Of a stretch of 64,000 bases of DNA, positions 1-8,284 are shown one piece after another. Every line of letters begins with the position of its first letter. The first letter of the stretch is position 1. Under the pieces are notes generated by a model, which saw nothing but the letters and a program-made list of their open reading frames with translations, was not told the DNA's origin and made no database searches. Origin of the DNA: Acidobacteriota bacterium (GTDB lineage Bacteria > Acidobacteriota > Blastocatellia > Pyrinomonadales > Pyrinomonadaceae). The DNA lies in the NCBI GenBank assembly GCA_016700175.1, contig CP065003.1:382001-446000 (forward strand), read 5' to 3'. Position numbers and translations under genes: made by a program.

Positions 1-2
1 GG

Positions 3-176
3 AAGATCGTTTCGTGGTGGATCGAAGGCGCGGAGATACGCTGGAACCTGGGCCTCGCGCGCCTGCGCGGCGGCTACTTTTCTCCGATTGCGGGGGCTTT
101 TACCGAAATATGCCGCGATAACTTCGCCGAACGCGAACGCGAGTTCGCGGTCTCAAGCAAGCGCCAGGGCAGATAG
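3..176 (+). CDS. C-terminal fragment of an unidentified protein
   Basis: An open frame enters the window at its left edge and runs 57 codons to a TAG at 174-176. The visible tail contains the stretches RWNLGLARLRGGYF and AGAFTEICRDNFAERE and ends in a basic run. One of the other two forward frames stops inside the segment; the other stays open but gives a poorer protein. nagA follows 29 bases later on the same strand, so the two could be cotranscribed. I do not recognise the family from this fragment and assign no function. Confidence 0.45.
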   Translation, partial: KIVSWWIEGAEIRWNLGLARLRGGYFSPIAGAFTEICRDNFAEREREFAVSSKRQGR

Positions 177-205
177 CGGCGATTCCTTCTGACCCCGGTC
201 TCCTG

Positions 206-1363
206 ATGAATGCCCTCACCTTAACGAATGCCGGACTGGTCATGCCGTTCGGCGGGAGCGGCGGGTACGCCTCGGTTCGCGCCGAGGACGGAGTGATCGC
301 CGCGATCGGCGGCATCGTCGCAACGGACGAGGAGTTCATCGATCTCGGTGAATCGCTTCTCCTGCCCGGTTTCATCGATATTCACTGTCACGGCGCGGCA
401 GGGGCGGACGTAAACGAGGATGGCCTTGACGGCCTTATCGAAGCGGGACGGCATCTTGCCCGCGAAGGCGTCACCGCCTGGGTCCCCACACTCGTTCCCG
501 ATTCACACGACAATTACTCGAGAGCGGTAAAGGCGATCGACGAACTGATGCGCCGGGATCCTGCGGACCTCGGAATCGCGAGAGTTCTCGGAGTGCATTA
601 CGAGGGCGTGTTCGCGAACGAGAACCGTTGCGGCGCACTCAGGAAGGAGTACTTTCTCGAGTATTCCAAAGACGCGCTCGCGGGCCTTCCGCTTCCTTCA
701 AAGGGCGTGAAGATGATGACGCTCGCGCCGGAGATCGAAGGCGGGATCGACCTCGTCGAAGCGCTCGTTTCGAACGGCTGGATCGCTGCGGCGGGTCACA
801 CATCGGCAACGGCCGAGGTGCTGGACAAGGCCTGGAATGCCGGCCTCCGGCACCTTACGCATTTCTTCAACGCGATGGACGGGATACACCACCGCTCGCT
901 GGGGGTCGCGGGCTGGGGGCTTGCGAAGGACGGCGTGACGTTCGACGTCATCGCGGACGGTCATCACGTACATCCATCGCTGCTGGCTGCCGTCACGAGA
1001 GCGCGAGGAACGGAGAACGTGATTCTGATCAGCGATTCGATCTCGGCGGCCGGGCTTGGGGACGGGGAGTTCGAGGTCTGGGGAAAGAAAATTGGAGTCT
1101 CCGGGGGCGTTGCGACGGATCGGAACGGGACGATCTCCGGAAGCGTGATCTCCATGAAAGACGCCTTCAATTTGGTGTTCTCGAACGGTTCCTCGTTTGA
1201 GGAGGCTTCCGCGATGGCCTCGCTCAATCCGGCAAGCCTTCTAGGCATCGACCGGGAAACCGGCTCGCTGGAAGTGAACAAGACCGCGGACCTCACGGCC
1301 TGGCGGGAAGGGGAAGTTGTCCTGACAGTTATCGGAGGAAAGATCGTCCACAACGCACTCTGA
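206..1363 (+). CDS. nagA: N-acetylglucosamine-6-phosphate deacetylase
   Basis: This cytoplasmic amidohydrolase removes the acetyl group from GlcNAc-6-phosphate, giving glucosamine-6-phosphate and acetate in amino-sugar and peptidoglycan recycling. The 385-residue length is normal for NagA. Visible motifs are the strand-1 metal site H60-x-H62 in PGFIDIHCHG, a glutamate in HYEGVFANENRCGALR at the usual LEGPF position, the metal or substrate histidines in AAGHTSAT and LTHFFNAM, and the catalytic aspartate in ISDSISAAGLGDGEF. The C-terminal NKTADLTAW stretch is the usual closing beta-sandwich piece. The ATG at 206 lacks a strong Shine-Dalgarno sequence. No nagB, kinase or phosphotransferase gene lies beside it in this window. 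It converges with the EamA permease, and the two stop codons are one base apart. Confidence 0.93.
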   Translation: MNALTLTNAGLVMPFGGSGGYASVRAEDGVIAAIGGIVATDEEFIDLGESLLLPGFIDIHCHGAAGADVNEDGLDGLIEAGRHLAREGVTAWVPTLVPDSHDNYSRAVKAIDELMRRDPADLGIARVLGVHYEGVFANENRCGALRKEYFLEYSKDALAGLPLPSKGVKMMTLAPEIEGGIDLVEALVSNGWIAAAGHTSATAEVLDKAWNAGLRHLTHFFNAMDGIHHRSLGVAGWGLAKDGVTFDVIADGHHVHPSLLAAVTRARGTENVILISDSISAAGLGDGEFEVWGKKIGVSGGVATDRNGTISGSVISMKDAFNLVFSNGSSFEEASAMASLNPASLLGIDRETGSLEVNKTADLTAWREGEVVLTVIGGKIVHNAL

Positions 1364-1364
1364 A

Positions 1365-2279
1365 TCAGTTCGCCGGAAGGACCTTCTCCTTGGGCGCCTT
1401 CCTTCTCGTGACAAGGTAAACGCCCGCGAAGATCAAAGACATCGCGACGAGGATCCTGGGATTCCAGGGCTCGCCGAGGATCGTGATCGCAAGTGTGGTC
1501 CCGATCAACGGCTGAAGGTACACGTAGACCGCGACGACCGAAGGCTCGACGCGCGCCAGCGCCCACGTGTTCCAGTAGTAGGCAAGGATCGTCGGAAAGA
1601 TGATCACACCCAAGAGCGCGAGCCACGCTCCGTAGGAGACTGCGCCGAGTTCGACCGTTGAAAGCGACACGAAGCCGATAGGCACGTTAATAATGCTTCC
1701 GAAAACGAACAACCAGGCTATCGATTTCAGGGCCCCGTAATGCGTGACCAGCTTTTTCGATATTGCGACGTAGATCGCGTATGAGAGGCTGTTCAGGATG
1801 ATCATTATGTCGCCCTGGGTCGTTGCTGAGGAAAAGCTGGCGTTCCTGGGATCGATGAGGTAAACGACGCCTCCCGCGGCGAGAAGAATCCCGAATATCT
1901 TCCTTGCATTGAGTACATCGTTGCCGACCATCGCGCTGATCGCGATCGCGAAGACGGGTATCAGCACCGCCAGAAGGGAAGTGTTCGTCGCGGTCGTGAG
2001 CGAAAGGCCGTGAAAGAAAAGCAGCTGGTTGAGGATTATTCCGAAGACCGAGAATAGGGCGAAGTAAAGGTAATGCGAGGGCTTGTCGAGGCTCATCGTG
2101 CCCCGCAGCCTTCGCAAAAGGTAGAACGCGAGCGCTCCGCCGCCGACCCGGAAGCCGACGATGGCGATGCTCGGGAACGCCTCGAGCGCGAACTTGCCCA
2201 GGACCGCCGCCGATCCGAAGAACATCTGGACCGCGATCAGCGCGACGTGCGGAGCTAGTGATCTGCCTTCGTATTCCAA
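1365..2279 (-). CDS. EamA/DMT-superfamily permease
   Basis: A 304-residue inner-membrane protein with about ten hydrophobic segments arranged as two EamA repeats, the architecture of the drug/metabolite transporter superfamily. The first repeat opens with ALIAVQMFFGSAAVLGKFAL. The second contains GVIIFPTILAYYWNTWALAR followed by EPSVVAVYVYLQPLIGT, a highly typical EamA stretch. The tail VTRRKAPKEKVLPAN is basic, as in most members. Family members move amino acids, nucleosides or other small metabolites, and sequence alone does not give the substrate. It is transcribed alone and converges with nagA; nothing nearby suggests a cargo. Confidence 0.88.
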   Translation of the reverse strand: MEYEGRSLAPHVALIAVQMFFGSAAVLGKFALEAFPSIAIVGFRVGGGALAFYLLRRLRGTMSLDKPSHYLYFALFSVFGIILNQLLFFHGLSLTTATNTSLLAVLIPVFAIAISAMVGNDVLNARKIFGILLAAGGVVYLIDPRNASFSSATTQGDIMIILNSLSYAIYVAISKKLVTHYGALKSIAWLFVFGSIINVPIGFVSLSTVELGAVSYGAWLALLGVIIFPTILAYYWNTWALARVEPSVVAVYVYLQPLIGTTLAITILGEPWNPRILVAMSLIFAGVYLVTRRKAPKEKVLPAN

Positions 2280-2359
2280 TTCTCTGATGTGGCAAAAAAC
2301 CGAAGGGACACGGAACCTCCATGATTGCCGTGTCCCTTAACTGATTGATAAAAAGTGTG

Positions 2360-3634
2360 TTACGCGAGCATTAGCGCGGGATTCTCGAGCATCTTCCGGA
2401 ACGTCTGCAGAAACTTCGCTCCGGTCGCGCCGTCGACGACCCTGTGGTCGCAGCTCATCGTCACGTGCATTATGCTCTTCACTACGATCTCGCCATCCCT
2501 TACAACCGGGACGGGCTCAGCCCTTCCGACGGCAAGGATCGCCGCTTCGGGCGGATTGATGATCGCCGTGAACTCTTTTATCCCGAACATTCCGAGATTC
2601 GAGATCGAGAACGTCGCGCCCGTGTATTCCTCGGGCTGGAGCTTCTTGTCACGCGCCCTTTCCGCGAGTTCGCTGATCTCGGACGAAATCTGGACAAAGC
2701 CCTTCTTGTTCGCGCCTCGGACGATCGGGGTGATCAGGCCTTCGTCGATAGCCACCGCGACGCCTATGTCAGCGTCCTCGTAGAACCTGATCTTGTCGTC
2801 CTGATAGGAGGCGTTCACGAACGGATGCCTCGTCAGCGCCATCGCGGCGGCCTTGACGATGATGTCGTTGACACTGATCTTGTCGGGGGCAATTGCCTCG
2901 TTGATCTGCTTCCGGGTCTCGAGCGCGCGGTCCATCTCGATCTCGACCGTCAGATAGAAGGTCGGCACGGGCCCGATCGACTCCGCCAGACGCTTCGCTA
3001 TCGTGCGGCGCATCGGCGAGGTGTTCTCCTCGCGAAACGCGGATGCGCCCTCGACCTCGGCCGCCTGTCCGAATACGAACGAGCGTTCGGCAGCGGGTTT
3101 AGCCTGCGAAGGAGCCTCGAGCGCCTGTTCGATATCCCGCTTGATGATCCGGCCGTTGGGTCCCGAGCCGGAGATCGTCTTGAGGTCGATGCCGTTCTCA
3201 GACGCCATTCGTGCGGCTATCGGAGAGACGAGCAGACGTCCTCCGGTATCCCCGTTCGAAGCTGCGGCGGCGGCCTTTTCGGGCTCTTCGACGGGCTTCG
3301 CCTCGGGTTTCTTTTCCGTTTCTTCCTTCGACGGTTCTTTGGCAGCCCCGTTCGGAGACGACTCCGCTTCCTTCAGTATGTCCGAGAAATCCTCGCCGGG
3401 TTCGCCCAGAACTCCTATGATCTGGCCGAGCCTCGCATTCTCTCCGGCGGGGACGATGATCTTCAGCAGTGTGCCCGCAGTGAGGGAGGTCATCTCCATC
3501 GTCGCCTTGTCGGTATCGACCTCGGCGATGGTTTCGTTCGCCTCTATCTTGTCGCCCTCTTCTTTTAGCCAGGAAGAGATCTGTCCCTCTTCCATCGTGG
3601 GCGAAAGCTTCGGCATGAGGATCTTTTCAGCCAT
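2360..3634 (-). CDS. pdhC: Pyruvate dehydrogenase E2 (dihydrolipoyllysine acetyltransferase)
   Basis: The core acetyltransferase of the pyruvate dehydrogenase complex passes the acetyl group from lipoyllysine to CoA. I take the ATG at 3634, which gives MAEKILMPKLSPTMEEG, the canonical beginning of a lipoyl domain; a longer in-frame start at 3685 adds 17 untypical residues. The product is 424 residues. A single lipoyl domain carries the lipoylation lysine K43 in EVDTDKATMEM. A charged Glu/Pro/Ala linker follows, then the peripheral subunit-binding domain (VSPIAARMASENGIDL...GRIIKRDIE) and the catalytic domain with the HxxxD signature in MSCDHRVVDGATGAKFL. E1 beta and E1 alpha lie about 41 kb away at 43913-46026, so the complex is encoded at two loci. 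No E3 gene is seen. Confidence 0.93.
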   Translation of the reverse strand: MAEKILMPKLSPTMEEGQISSWLKEEGDKIEANETIAEVDTDKATMEMTSLTAGTLLKIIVPAGENARLGQIIGVLGEPGEDFSDILKEAESSPNGAAKEPSKEETEKKPEAKPVEEPEKAAAAASNGDTGGRLLVSPIAARMASENGIDLKTISGSGPNGRIIKRDIEQALEAPSQAKPAAERSFVFGQAAEVEGASAFREENTSPMRRTIAKRLAESIGPVPTFYLTVEIEMDRALETRKQINEAIAPDKISVNDIIVKAAAMALTRHPFVNASYQDDKIRFYEDADIGVAVAIDEGLITPIVRGANKKGFVQISSEISELAERARDKKLQPEEYTGATFSISNLGMFGIKEFTAIINPPEAAILAVGRAEPVPVVRDGEIVVKSIMHVTMSCDHRVVDGATGAKFLQTFRKMLENPALMLA

Positions 3635-3776
3635 AACTCGGATCGTTCGGCGGGCGGCAGCTCGGCCGGCCGGGAACGCTTGCAACCTTGGAAATCAGCG
3701 GTTCAAAGGCAAAAAGTAATAATGAACAAATTGGCGGGGATTTTCAAATTCGGCTCGGGCACGCCGAGGTGGTTCT

Positions 3777-3980
3777 ACCGCAGAGCGCAGAGGTTTTTAA
3801 ACGCGAAGGTCGCTAAGGACGCGAAGGTAAGGATCGCCGCTTCCTCTTGACGGACCTGTAGCAGTATTTGTGAAAATCGAAACCGCTACACGCGAGGAGA
3901 CCCATAAGAACCTTAGCGAACTTGGCGACCTTTGCGTTTACCCTATCCCCAAAACCTCTGCGCTCTCCGCGCTCTGCGGT
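3777..3980. repeat. Imperfect inverted intergenic repeat between divergent genes
   Basis: The 443-base gap 3635-4077 between two divergent genes holds no plausible gene. It does contain a striking inverted pair. The left copy, 3777-3832, includes CCGCAGAGCGCAGAGG, then AAACGCGAAGGTCGC and TAAGGACGCGAAGG. The right copy, about 3909-3980, is the same set of words reversed: CCTTAGCGAACTTGGCGACC, TTTGCGTTTACC, CCTCTGCGCTCTCCGCGC and CTCTGCGG. The two copies differ by small insertions and substitutions. A transcript of the region could fold into a large imperfect hairpin. Its function is unknown, and the promoters of both flanking genes must lie in or beside it. Confidence 0.7.
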
Positions 3981-4077
3981 TGAATCTCAAGTCTATCGTT
4001 CTCCTTGCCGAAATTCGCTTTCTCGATTAGCCTTGGGGCGAACAGCCGCTCCCGCCCCTTTGCAAACGGAGGAAACG

Positions 4078-6222
4078 ATGCCCGATGCCCGCCGACTGCC
4101 CGTCCTTTTCCTGGTCGTTCTTCTCGCCTCCTTGTTCGCGAACGACGATCGCGTTTCGCCTGAGACTCACGCACAGAGACAGTACCAGGCCTCAGTGGAA
4201 GAAACCCTGGGGCTTCAGACCGCCGTCTTTACGACGCCAAGCGGCACCGTGCGCGTGAACCTTCCCGATGATGCCGCGAACGGCGACTCGCTTTCCGGGA
4301 CCGTCTACACTGCGCCGGCCGGACGCACCGATGCCGAAAGGCAGAGAAACCGGGCCGAGCTTACCAGGTACTCGGTTCAGGTCGCGGATGTTCAGAGCCC
4401 GGCCGGTGAGAGGATCGTGAAGTTCGATCTGGCCCCGGATGCAGGTGAACAGGGATTTAAGGTCATCCTGCGCGATGCTTCGTCGCGATCGGTGGCGGAG
4501 CTCGCGATGAGTTCCGAATCTGCTCCGCCGACCGAAGTTCCGCAAATGTATATGCCGCCTGACCGTGCGCAGGCCGGACGCTGGATCAACATTCCGGGCC
4601 CGTTCGACGGGGATCTCGCCAATACCGAGCTCGAGATCGGGGGAGCGCAGGCGAATCCGCTCGCGGAATCGCCCAGGAAGACGGTATTCCAGAGCCCGGT
4701 CGATGTCGTCGGCCTTACGAACCTAAGTCTTCGCGAGAACGAGGACCTCATCGAACAGCCGATTCGGAATATCAACGTCGTGCTTGCGGCAGGGAAGCTG
4801 AACCTTAACCGGGGCGAGACGACCACCGTCAACATTCGCGTCGAGGGCCTCAACGATCTTCGGCACGACGTAGTCGTCGATGTCGCCTGCACCGGCTCGG
4901 CCGATATGCAGGGCGGGAACAACCAGAAGATACAGATCTCCCCGAACCAGGTCGGTCCCGGCGGTATTTACACCAGGAATCAGACTCTCGTCGGGAGGAA
5001 CATCGGCGGATTCGGTGTCGTGGCAAACGTACGGACGGGAGGTCAGCAGTTGTCGGTCACAGACCAGCCTGTTCATGTCGAATCCGATCCCGTAAACATA
5101 GGCAGCGAAGAAGACAAGGTCTGGTACGTGAAGGTCAAGACGCTCGACGGGCAGATGCGAAAGATCTACATACGCCAGGACTTCAAGCCGGCGCTCGAGA
5201 TCTGCAACTGGATAAAGATCGACGACAGCGAGGTGGACAACGACGGATGGGAATATGTCGACAATTACACGAAGGTCGAGGACCCGACGGCGCCGTGTGA
5301 ATTGAAGGACAAGACAGTCAGGGTCGAAGGCGACCCGATCGGGCCGGTCAACGGCGGCTGGCAAGTAAGGGCCACGGGACCTGACGGCAAGACGATCTAC
5401 GTCTATTTGCCGGGCGCCACGAAGCCTAACGTCAAAAGAGGCGAGTGGATCCGGATCCGGAACTGCCAGAAACTGAGCAGCAATTCTTACGTGGTCGACG
5501 GGTGGGATGTAACCGACGATCCGAATGCTCCTCCGCCGGCGCCTGCACAGCCCGTCGCAACACCGGCCCCGACCCCGACCCCCGATCCGCCGCCTGTAAC
5601 GGCCGTGAAGCCTTGCGAGGATGGCGACAGGAGACGCCGAGGCGCTGTTCGGCGCGTATTCGAAGTGATCACCGAAGAAAGCGAGATCACTTTCCGGGTC
5701 TATCCCGACCGCGACAGCGGCGCCGCGGCCGACAATATGGCGGCGTGGCTGAACGGAACGCAGCCGGTTCGCGACTTCATCGGTGATAACCTGCCTGACG
5801 GCGCAGGAGCGGGAGGACTCGCGGCAGGAGCGGTCCTGGCCTATGTCGACCGGGGCGCGGAGATCATTACGGCATTGGCGAAATCGAAGCTGAGAAACCT
5901 TGCTGTCGGAAGCGTGACGGCGGAACTGCTGGTTACGACCCGGAAGATCACCGCGACCTGTACAACTTACGAGGTATGCATCAACGGAGAATGGGTAGAA
6001 CGAAAGGAATTCACCGAAAGGTCAGAGGAGTCGACGTACCGCACTTCGAAGACCGTGACGCGAGGCGGCGTGGGTTGGGAAAAGGTCTCCGAAACATCCA
6101 GGCCCCAGTTCTTCGATCCCGACAAGGCCGAAACCTGGGGCAAGGAGTTCCTGAAGAAGGAGATCGAGAAACTGAAACGGGACGGGGACAACTACGAGGC
6201 GTTCAAGAGGAATTGTCGGTGA
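4078..6222 (+). CDS. Large secreted protein of unknown function with Pro/Thr linker
   Basis: I choose the ATG at 4078 because GGAGGAAACG lies directly before it and it opens an N-terminal signal peptide (MPDARRLPVLFLVVLLASLF, cleavage near residues 20-35). The frame stays open upstream to 3922, but that part is intergenic repeat. The 714-residue product looks exported. The N-terminal half is rich in beta-like segments (for example TTVNIRVEGLNDLRHDVVV and VGPGGIYTRNQTLVG). The middle has Trp/Asp-rich repeats (WYVKVKTLDGQMRKIYI and WQVRATGPDGKTIYVYL are clearly related). A Pro/Ala/Thr linker follows near residues 535-560, then a C-terminal domain with a glycine-rich stretch (DGAGAGGLAAGAVLAY) and a cysteine pair near TATCTTYEVCING. 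I do not recognise the family. Confidence 0.8.
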   Translation: MPDARRLPVLFLVVLLASLFANDDRVSPETHAQRQYQASVEETLGLQTAVFTTPSGTVRVNLPDDAANGDSLSGTVYTAPAGRTDAERQRNRAELTRYSVQVADVQSPAGERIVKFDLAPDAGEQGFKVILRDASSRSVAELAMSSESAPPTEVPQMYMPPDRAQAGRWINIPGPFDGDLANTELEIGGAQANPLAESPRKTVFQSPVDVVGLTNLSLRENEDLIEQPIRNINVVLAAGKLNLNRGETTTVNIRVEGLNDLRHDVVVDVACTGSADMQGGNNQKIQISPNQVGPGGIYTRNQTLVGRNIGGFGVVANVRTGGQQLSVTDQPVHVESDPVNIGSEEDKVWYVKVKTLDGQMRKIYIRQDFKPALEICNWIKIDDSEVDNDGWEYVDNYTKVEDPTAPCELKDKTVRVEGDPIGPVNGGWQVRATGPDGKTIYVYLPGATKPNVKRGEWIRIRNCQKLSSNSYVVDGWDVTDDPNAPPPAPAQPVATPAPTPTPDPPPVTAVKPCEDGDRRRRGAVRRVFEVITEESEITFRVYPDRDSGAAADNMAAWLNGTQPVRDFIGDNLPDGAGAGGLAAGAVLAYVDRGAEIITALAKSKLRNLAVGSVTAELLVTTRKITATCTTYEVCINGEWVERKEFTERSEESTYRTSKTVTRGGVGWEKVSETSRPQFFDPDKAETWGKEFLKKEIEKLKRDGDNYEAFKRNCR

Positions 6223-6258
6223 GTCTGTCGGGTCTATCGGGTCTGTCGAGTCTGTTGA
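6223..6258 (+). repeat. 9-nt tandem repeat starting at the first base after a stop codon
   Basis: Four consecutive 9-base units (GTCTGTCGG, GTCTATCGG, GTCTGTCGA, GTCTGTTGA) begin at the base immediately after the TGA of the preceding gene. More degenerate units of the same type (CAGTCTGTT, CAGTCTATT, GAGTCTATC) close each copy of the 129-bp duplication that follows. A matching array lies directly after the stop of pdhB at 43841-43912, in the same orientation relative to its gene. Confidence 0.85.
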
Positions 6259-6514
6259 GTCGACCGCGTAGCGGTCATATGCATTTAGCCGTGGGCAAGC
6301 CCGAAGGGCGCAACCCACGGTAAGAGTCGACAAACCGATCTCAAGCCGCTTTAGCGGCGACTTGATTCAGTCTGTTCAGTCTGTTGAGGCGACCGCGTAG
6401 CGGTCATATGCGTTTAGCCGTGGGCAAGCCCGAAGGGCGCAACCCACGGTAAGAGTCGACAAACCGATTTCAAGCCGCTTTAGCGGCGACTTGATTCAGT
6501 CTATTCAGTCTTTT
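6257..6514. repeat. 129-bp tandem duplication of palindromic words
   Basis: Two head-to-tail copies, 6257-6385 and 6386-6514, are almost identical, differing at a handful of positions. Each copy is built from short hairpins: CCGCGTAGCGG, GTGGGCAAGCCC, GCCCGAAGGGCGC, and GCCGCTTTAGCGGC. Each then ends in 9-nt units of the GTCTGTTNAG type. The gap 6223-6784 holds no convincing gene. Such hairpin words recur at 6579-6689, 9959-10155 and 10531-10727. No transposase is associated. Confidence 0.85.
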
Positions 6515-6578
6515 GAGTCTATCGAGTCTGCCGGGTCGACCGCTAACCGGCCGTTCTTGTTGTCGGATCGATTCGGGG

Positions 6579-6689
6579 ACGCGGACGCGGTTGCCCCGGA
6601 GGGGCAACGGAGGTTAGCCCGGGGGAAGCCGCAGGCGCACCCCCGGGTAAGCGATCGCCGATGAAACGCACGCCGGAGGCGTGCCGCCC
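6579..6689. repeat. 111-bp palindrome-rich interspersed element, copy 1
   Basis: The element begins ACGCGGACGCGGTTG and contains the hairpins GCCCCGGAGGGGC, GCCCGGGGGAAGCC...CCCCCGGG and ACGCCGGAGGCGT, ending in GCCGCCC. It aligns end to end with 9997-10107 and 10569-10679 with scattered substitutions. It lies between the large secreted protein and the esterase. It could be translated in short frames, but the three copies share no conserved reading frame with a start signal. Confidence 0.8.
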
Positions 6690-6784
6690 GTGCATTTTCA
6701 TCGGACATCGATCAGAGGCCGAGATGCCGGATCACTTCTCTGCCTGACTGCTGACCTCTACATACCAAGATTGATTGACCTGGA

Positions 6785-7939
6785 TCAACGAGTTGCCCTT
6801 TTTACGATCACCTCGACCTCCGGGCCGATTCCCTTCGAAGATGGGAGTAGATCGGCATCTTCGCCCAACAGATAGCTGTCAAAAAAACTCTCAACAAATC
6901 GCAGTGTCGTGTCTAATATGTCAATCCCCGGCTTTCGCTTGCTGAAGTCGGTCTCCATCAGCACCCCGAATTCGCTGAAGCTGTTGTGGCTCGCTCCTGG
7001 GATCAGCACCCGGTAGCAGTCGCCGCCAACCTTCTCGCATAGATCCTGCCGCCGGTCAAACTGGATCTTGTTGCCGGGCTGTGTCAGGTCTTTCTTGTCT
7101 TCGATCATCATAAAGGGCTGCTTGATGCCCTCCTTGAGAACCTGACCCGAAGGTGTCCCGTCAAAGTTAATAACGGCGGCGATCCGCCTGTCCAGGTTTG
7201 CCGCTTCCATTGCCGCGGCACCACCTACCGAGTGACCGAAAGCTCCAACGGATGACAGTTCAAGTCTCCCGCCGAAGACCGACTCGTTGAGTTCGCCGAG
7301 TTTGTTCAGGACGAATATCAGGTCTTCGCCGAGGATCCTGAGTCGCTCACCGCGTTTTTCGCGGTACCCGTCCGCGGTTATGTCTTCCGGTATACGCAAT
7401 TCTTTCAACTCATCATGAAACCTGTGGTTCTCCGGGATCACCCGCCCCTCTTCGTTGATGATGTACCAGCTTTCAAACTTGTGATTCACACCGACGACCA
7501 CGTAACCGAGATCGGCAAGCGCCTCGGCAAGTCCCGTGTGAAACGCCGTATGCCCGCCAAGGCTCGGGGAAAACAACAGGACCGGATATTTATCCCGTTG
7601 TTTTGAGATCTTCAGTCCCGATCTTGACTTCGATCTAAGCGTGCGAAGTTTCTCGATCGTCTCATCGGAAACCCCGTTTAGCTTTGGCAACGCCTTGTCG
7701 AGGTCAGAAATGAGGGGCGCGTATTCGCATTGTTTTCCCTCGCAGGGCTCCGCCGGGTACCAGACTGTCACGCTTACTTCTCGATACTCGTCCTTGCCGT
7801 AGAATGTGTCTGTCCGGGACCTGTCGGTCCACGCGAAAGACTTGACTCCTTTCCATTGCGAGTATGACTCAATGACGAATCCAGCAAACATCAAAGAGAG
7901 AAGGACCAAAACGCACTTCGAAGTTCTTGTGTAACTCAT
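6785..7939 (-). CDS. Platelet-activating-factor acetylhydrolase-like alpha/beta hydrolase
   Basis: A 384-residue serine esterase of the alpha/beta-hydrolase fold with an N-terminal hydrophobic segment (VLVLLSLMFAGFVI), so it is exported or anchored. It resembles the PAF-AH/lipase family that removes short acyl chains from phospholipids or other esters. The triad can be placed with fair confidence: nucleophile S237 in GAFGHSVGGAAAME, acid D260 in VINFDGTPSG and base H318 in PGASHNSFSE. The oxyanion segment LLFSPSLGGHTAFH near residues 121-134 is typical of PAF-AH relatives. The true substrate is unknown. It is transcribed away from tRNA-Gln and rtcB and seems to be a single-gene unit. Confidence 0.85.
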   Translation of the reverse strand: MSYTRTSKCVLVLLSLMFAGFVIESYSQWKGVKSFAWTDRSRTDTFYGKDEYREVSVTVWYPAEPCEGKQCEYAPLISDLDKALPKLNGVSDETIEKLRTLRSKSRSGLKISKQRDKYPVLLFSPSLGGHTAFHTGLAEALADLGYVVVGVNHKFESWYIINEEGRVIPENHRFHDELKELRIPEDITADGYREKRGERLRILGEDLIFVLNKLGELNESVFGGRLELSSVGAFGHSVGGAAAMEAANLDRRIAAVINFDGTPSGQVLKEGIKQPFMMIEDKKDLTQPGNKIQFDRRQDLCEKVGGDCYRVLIPGASHNSFSEFGVLMETDFSKRKPGIDILDTTLRFVESFFDSYLLGEDADLLPSSKGIGPEVEVIVKRATR

Positions 7940-8034
7940 AGGATCAGTTGCGGAGAAAGCTCCGGTTGTCGAGATCTAGACTAAACCCTTGCGACAACGA
8001 TAATTCCTCGATACCTGATCATTGAAACCTGATC

Positions 8035-8078
8035 AATAAAAATGGCCATTGATCGATGACCAATGACCATTATTTATT
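8035..8078 (-). terminator. Terminator-like hairpin after tRNA-Gln
   Basis: On the minus strand, just past the CCA end of the tRNA, the arms AATGGTCATTG and CAATGGCCATT flank a short loop and are followed by TTTTATT. In full the arms cover 8035-8051 and 8061-8078 with a few mismatches. This fits a factor-independent terminator for the tRNA transcript. Confidence 0.55.
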
Positions 8079-8083
8079 GAAAC

Positions 8084-8157
8084 TGGCTTCGGGGAAAGGA
8101 TTCGAACCTTTATTACCTGGTCCAGAGCCAGGCGTCCTACCATTAGACGACCCCGAA
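8084..8157 (-). tRNA. tRNA-Gln (anticodon CTG)
   Basis: A 74-nt cloverleaf on the minus strand, with CCA encoded in the DNA. The acceptor arms are TTCGGGG and CCCCGAA with discriminator G. The anticodon stem CCTGG/CCAGG encloses the loop CTCTGGA, giving anticodon CTG at 8123-8125, which reads CAG. The T arm is AAAGGTTCGAATCCTTT, with the invariant TTCGAAT loop. It lies downstream of rtcB, separated from it by a long perfect hairpin. Confidence 0.95.
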
Positions 8158-8214
8158 TCAACAGTTCAATAGATTAAAGGGTTAGGGCGGATCGTTCAAG
8201 CCGAGGACATTGAC

Positions 8215-8273
8215 CAGGGACCAAGGACCAGGGACCAGATGCCTGCACAATGGTCCCTGGTCCTTGGTCCCTG
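8215..8273 (-). terminator. 23-bp perfect inverted repeat downstream of rtcB
   Basis: The arms 8215-8237 and 8251-8273 are perfectly complementary over 23 bp around a 13-base loop. The sequence is itself repetitive, alternating GGACCA and AGGGACCA words. It starts 11 bases past the rtcB stop codon. It has no strong U tract, so it may act as a transcript-end stabiliser or as a bidirectional barrier between rtcB and the tRNA rather than a classical terminator. Confidence 0.6.
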
Positions 8274-8284
8274 ATAAATGAACA

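Noticed and set aside
6257..6514. CRISPR-like direct repeats
   Set aside because: There are only two copies of a 129-bp unit placed end to end without spacers, and no cas gene is in the window.
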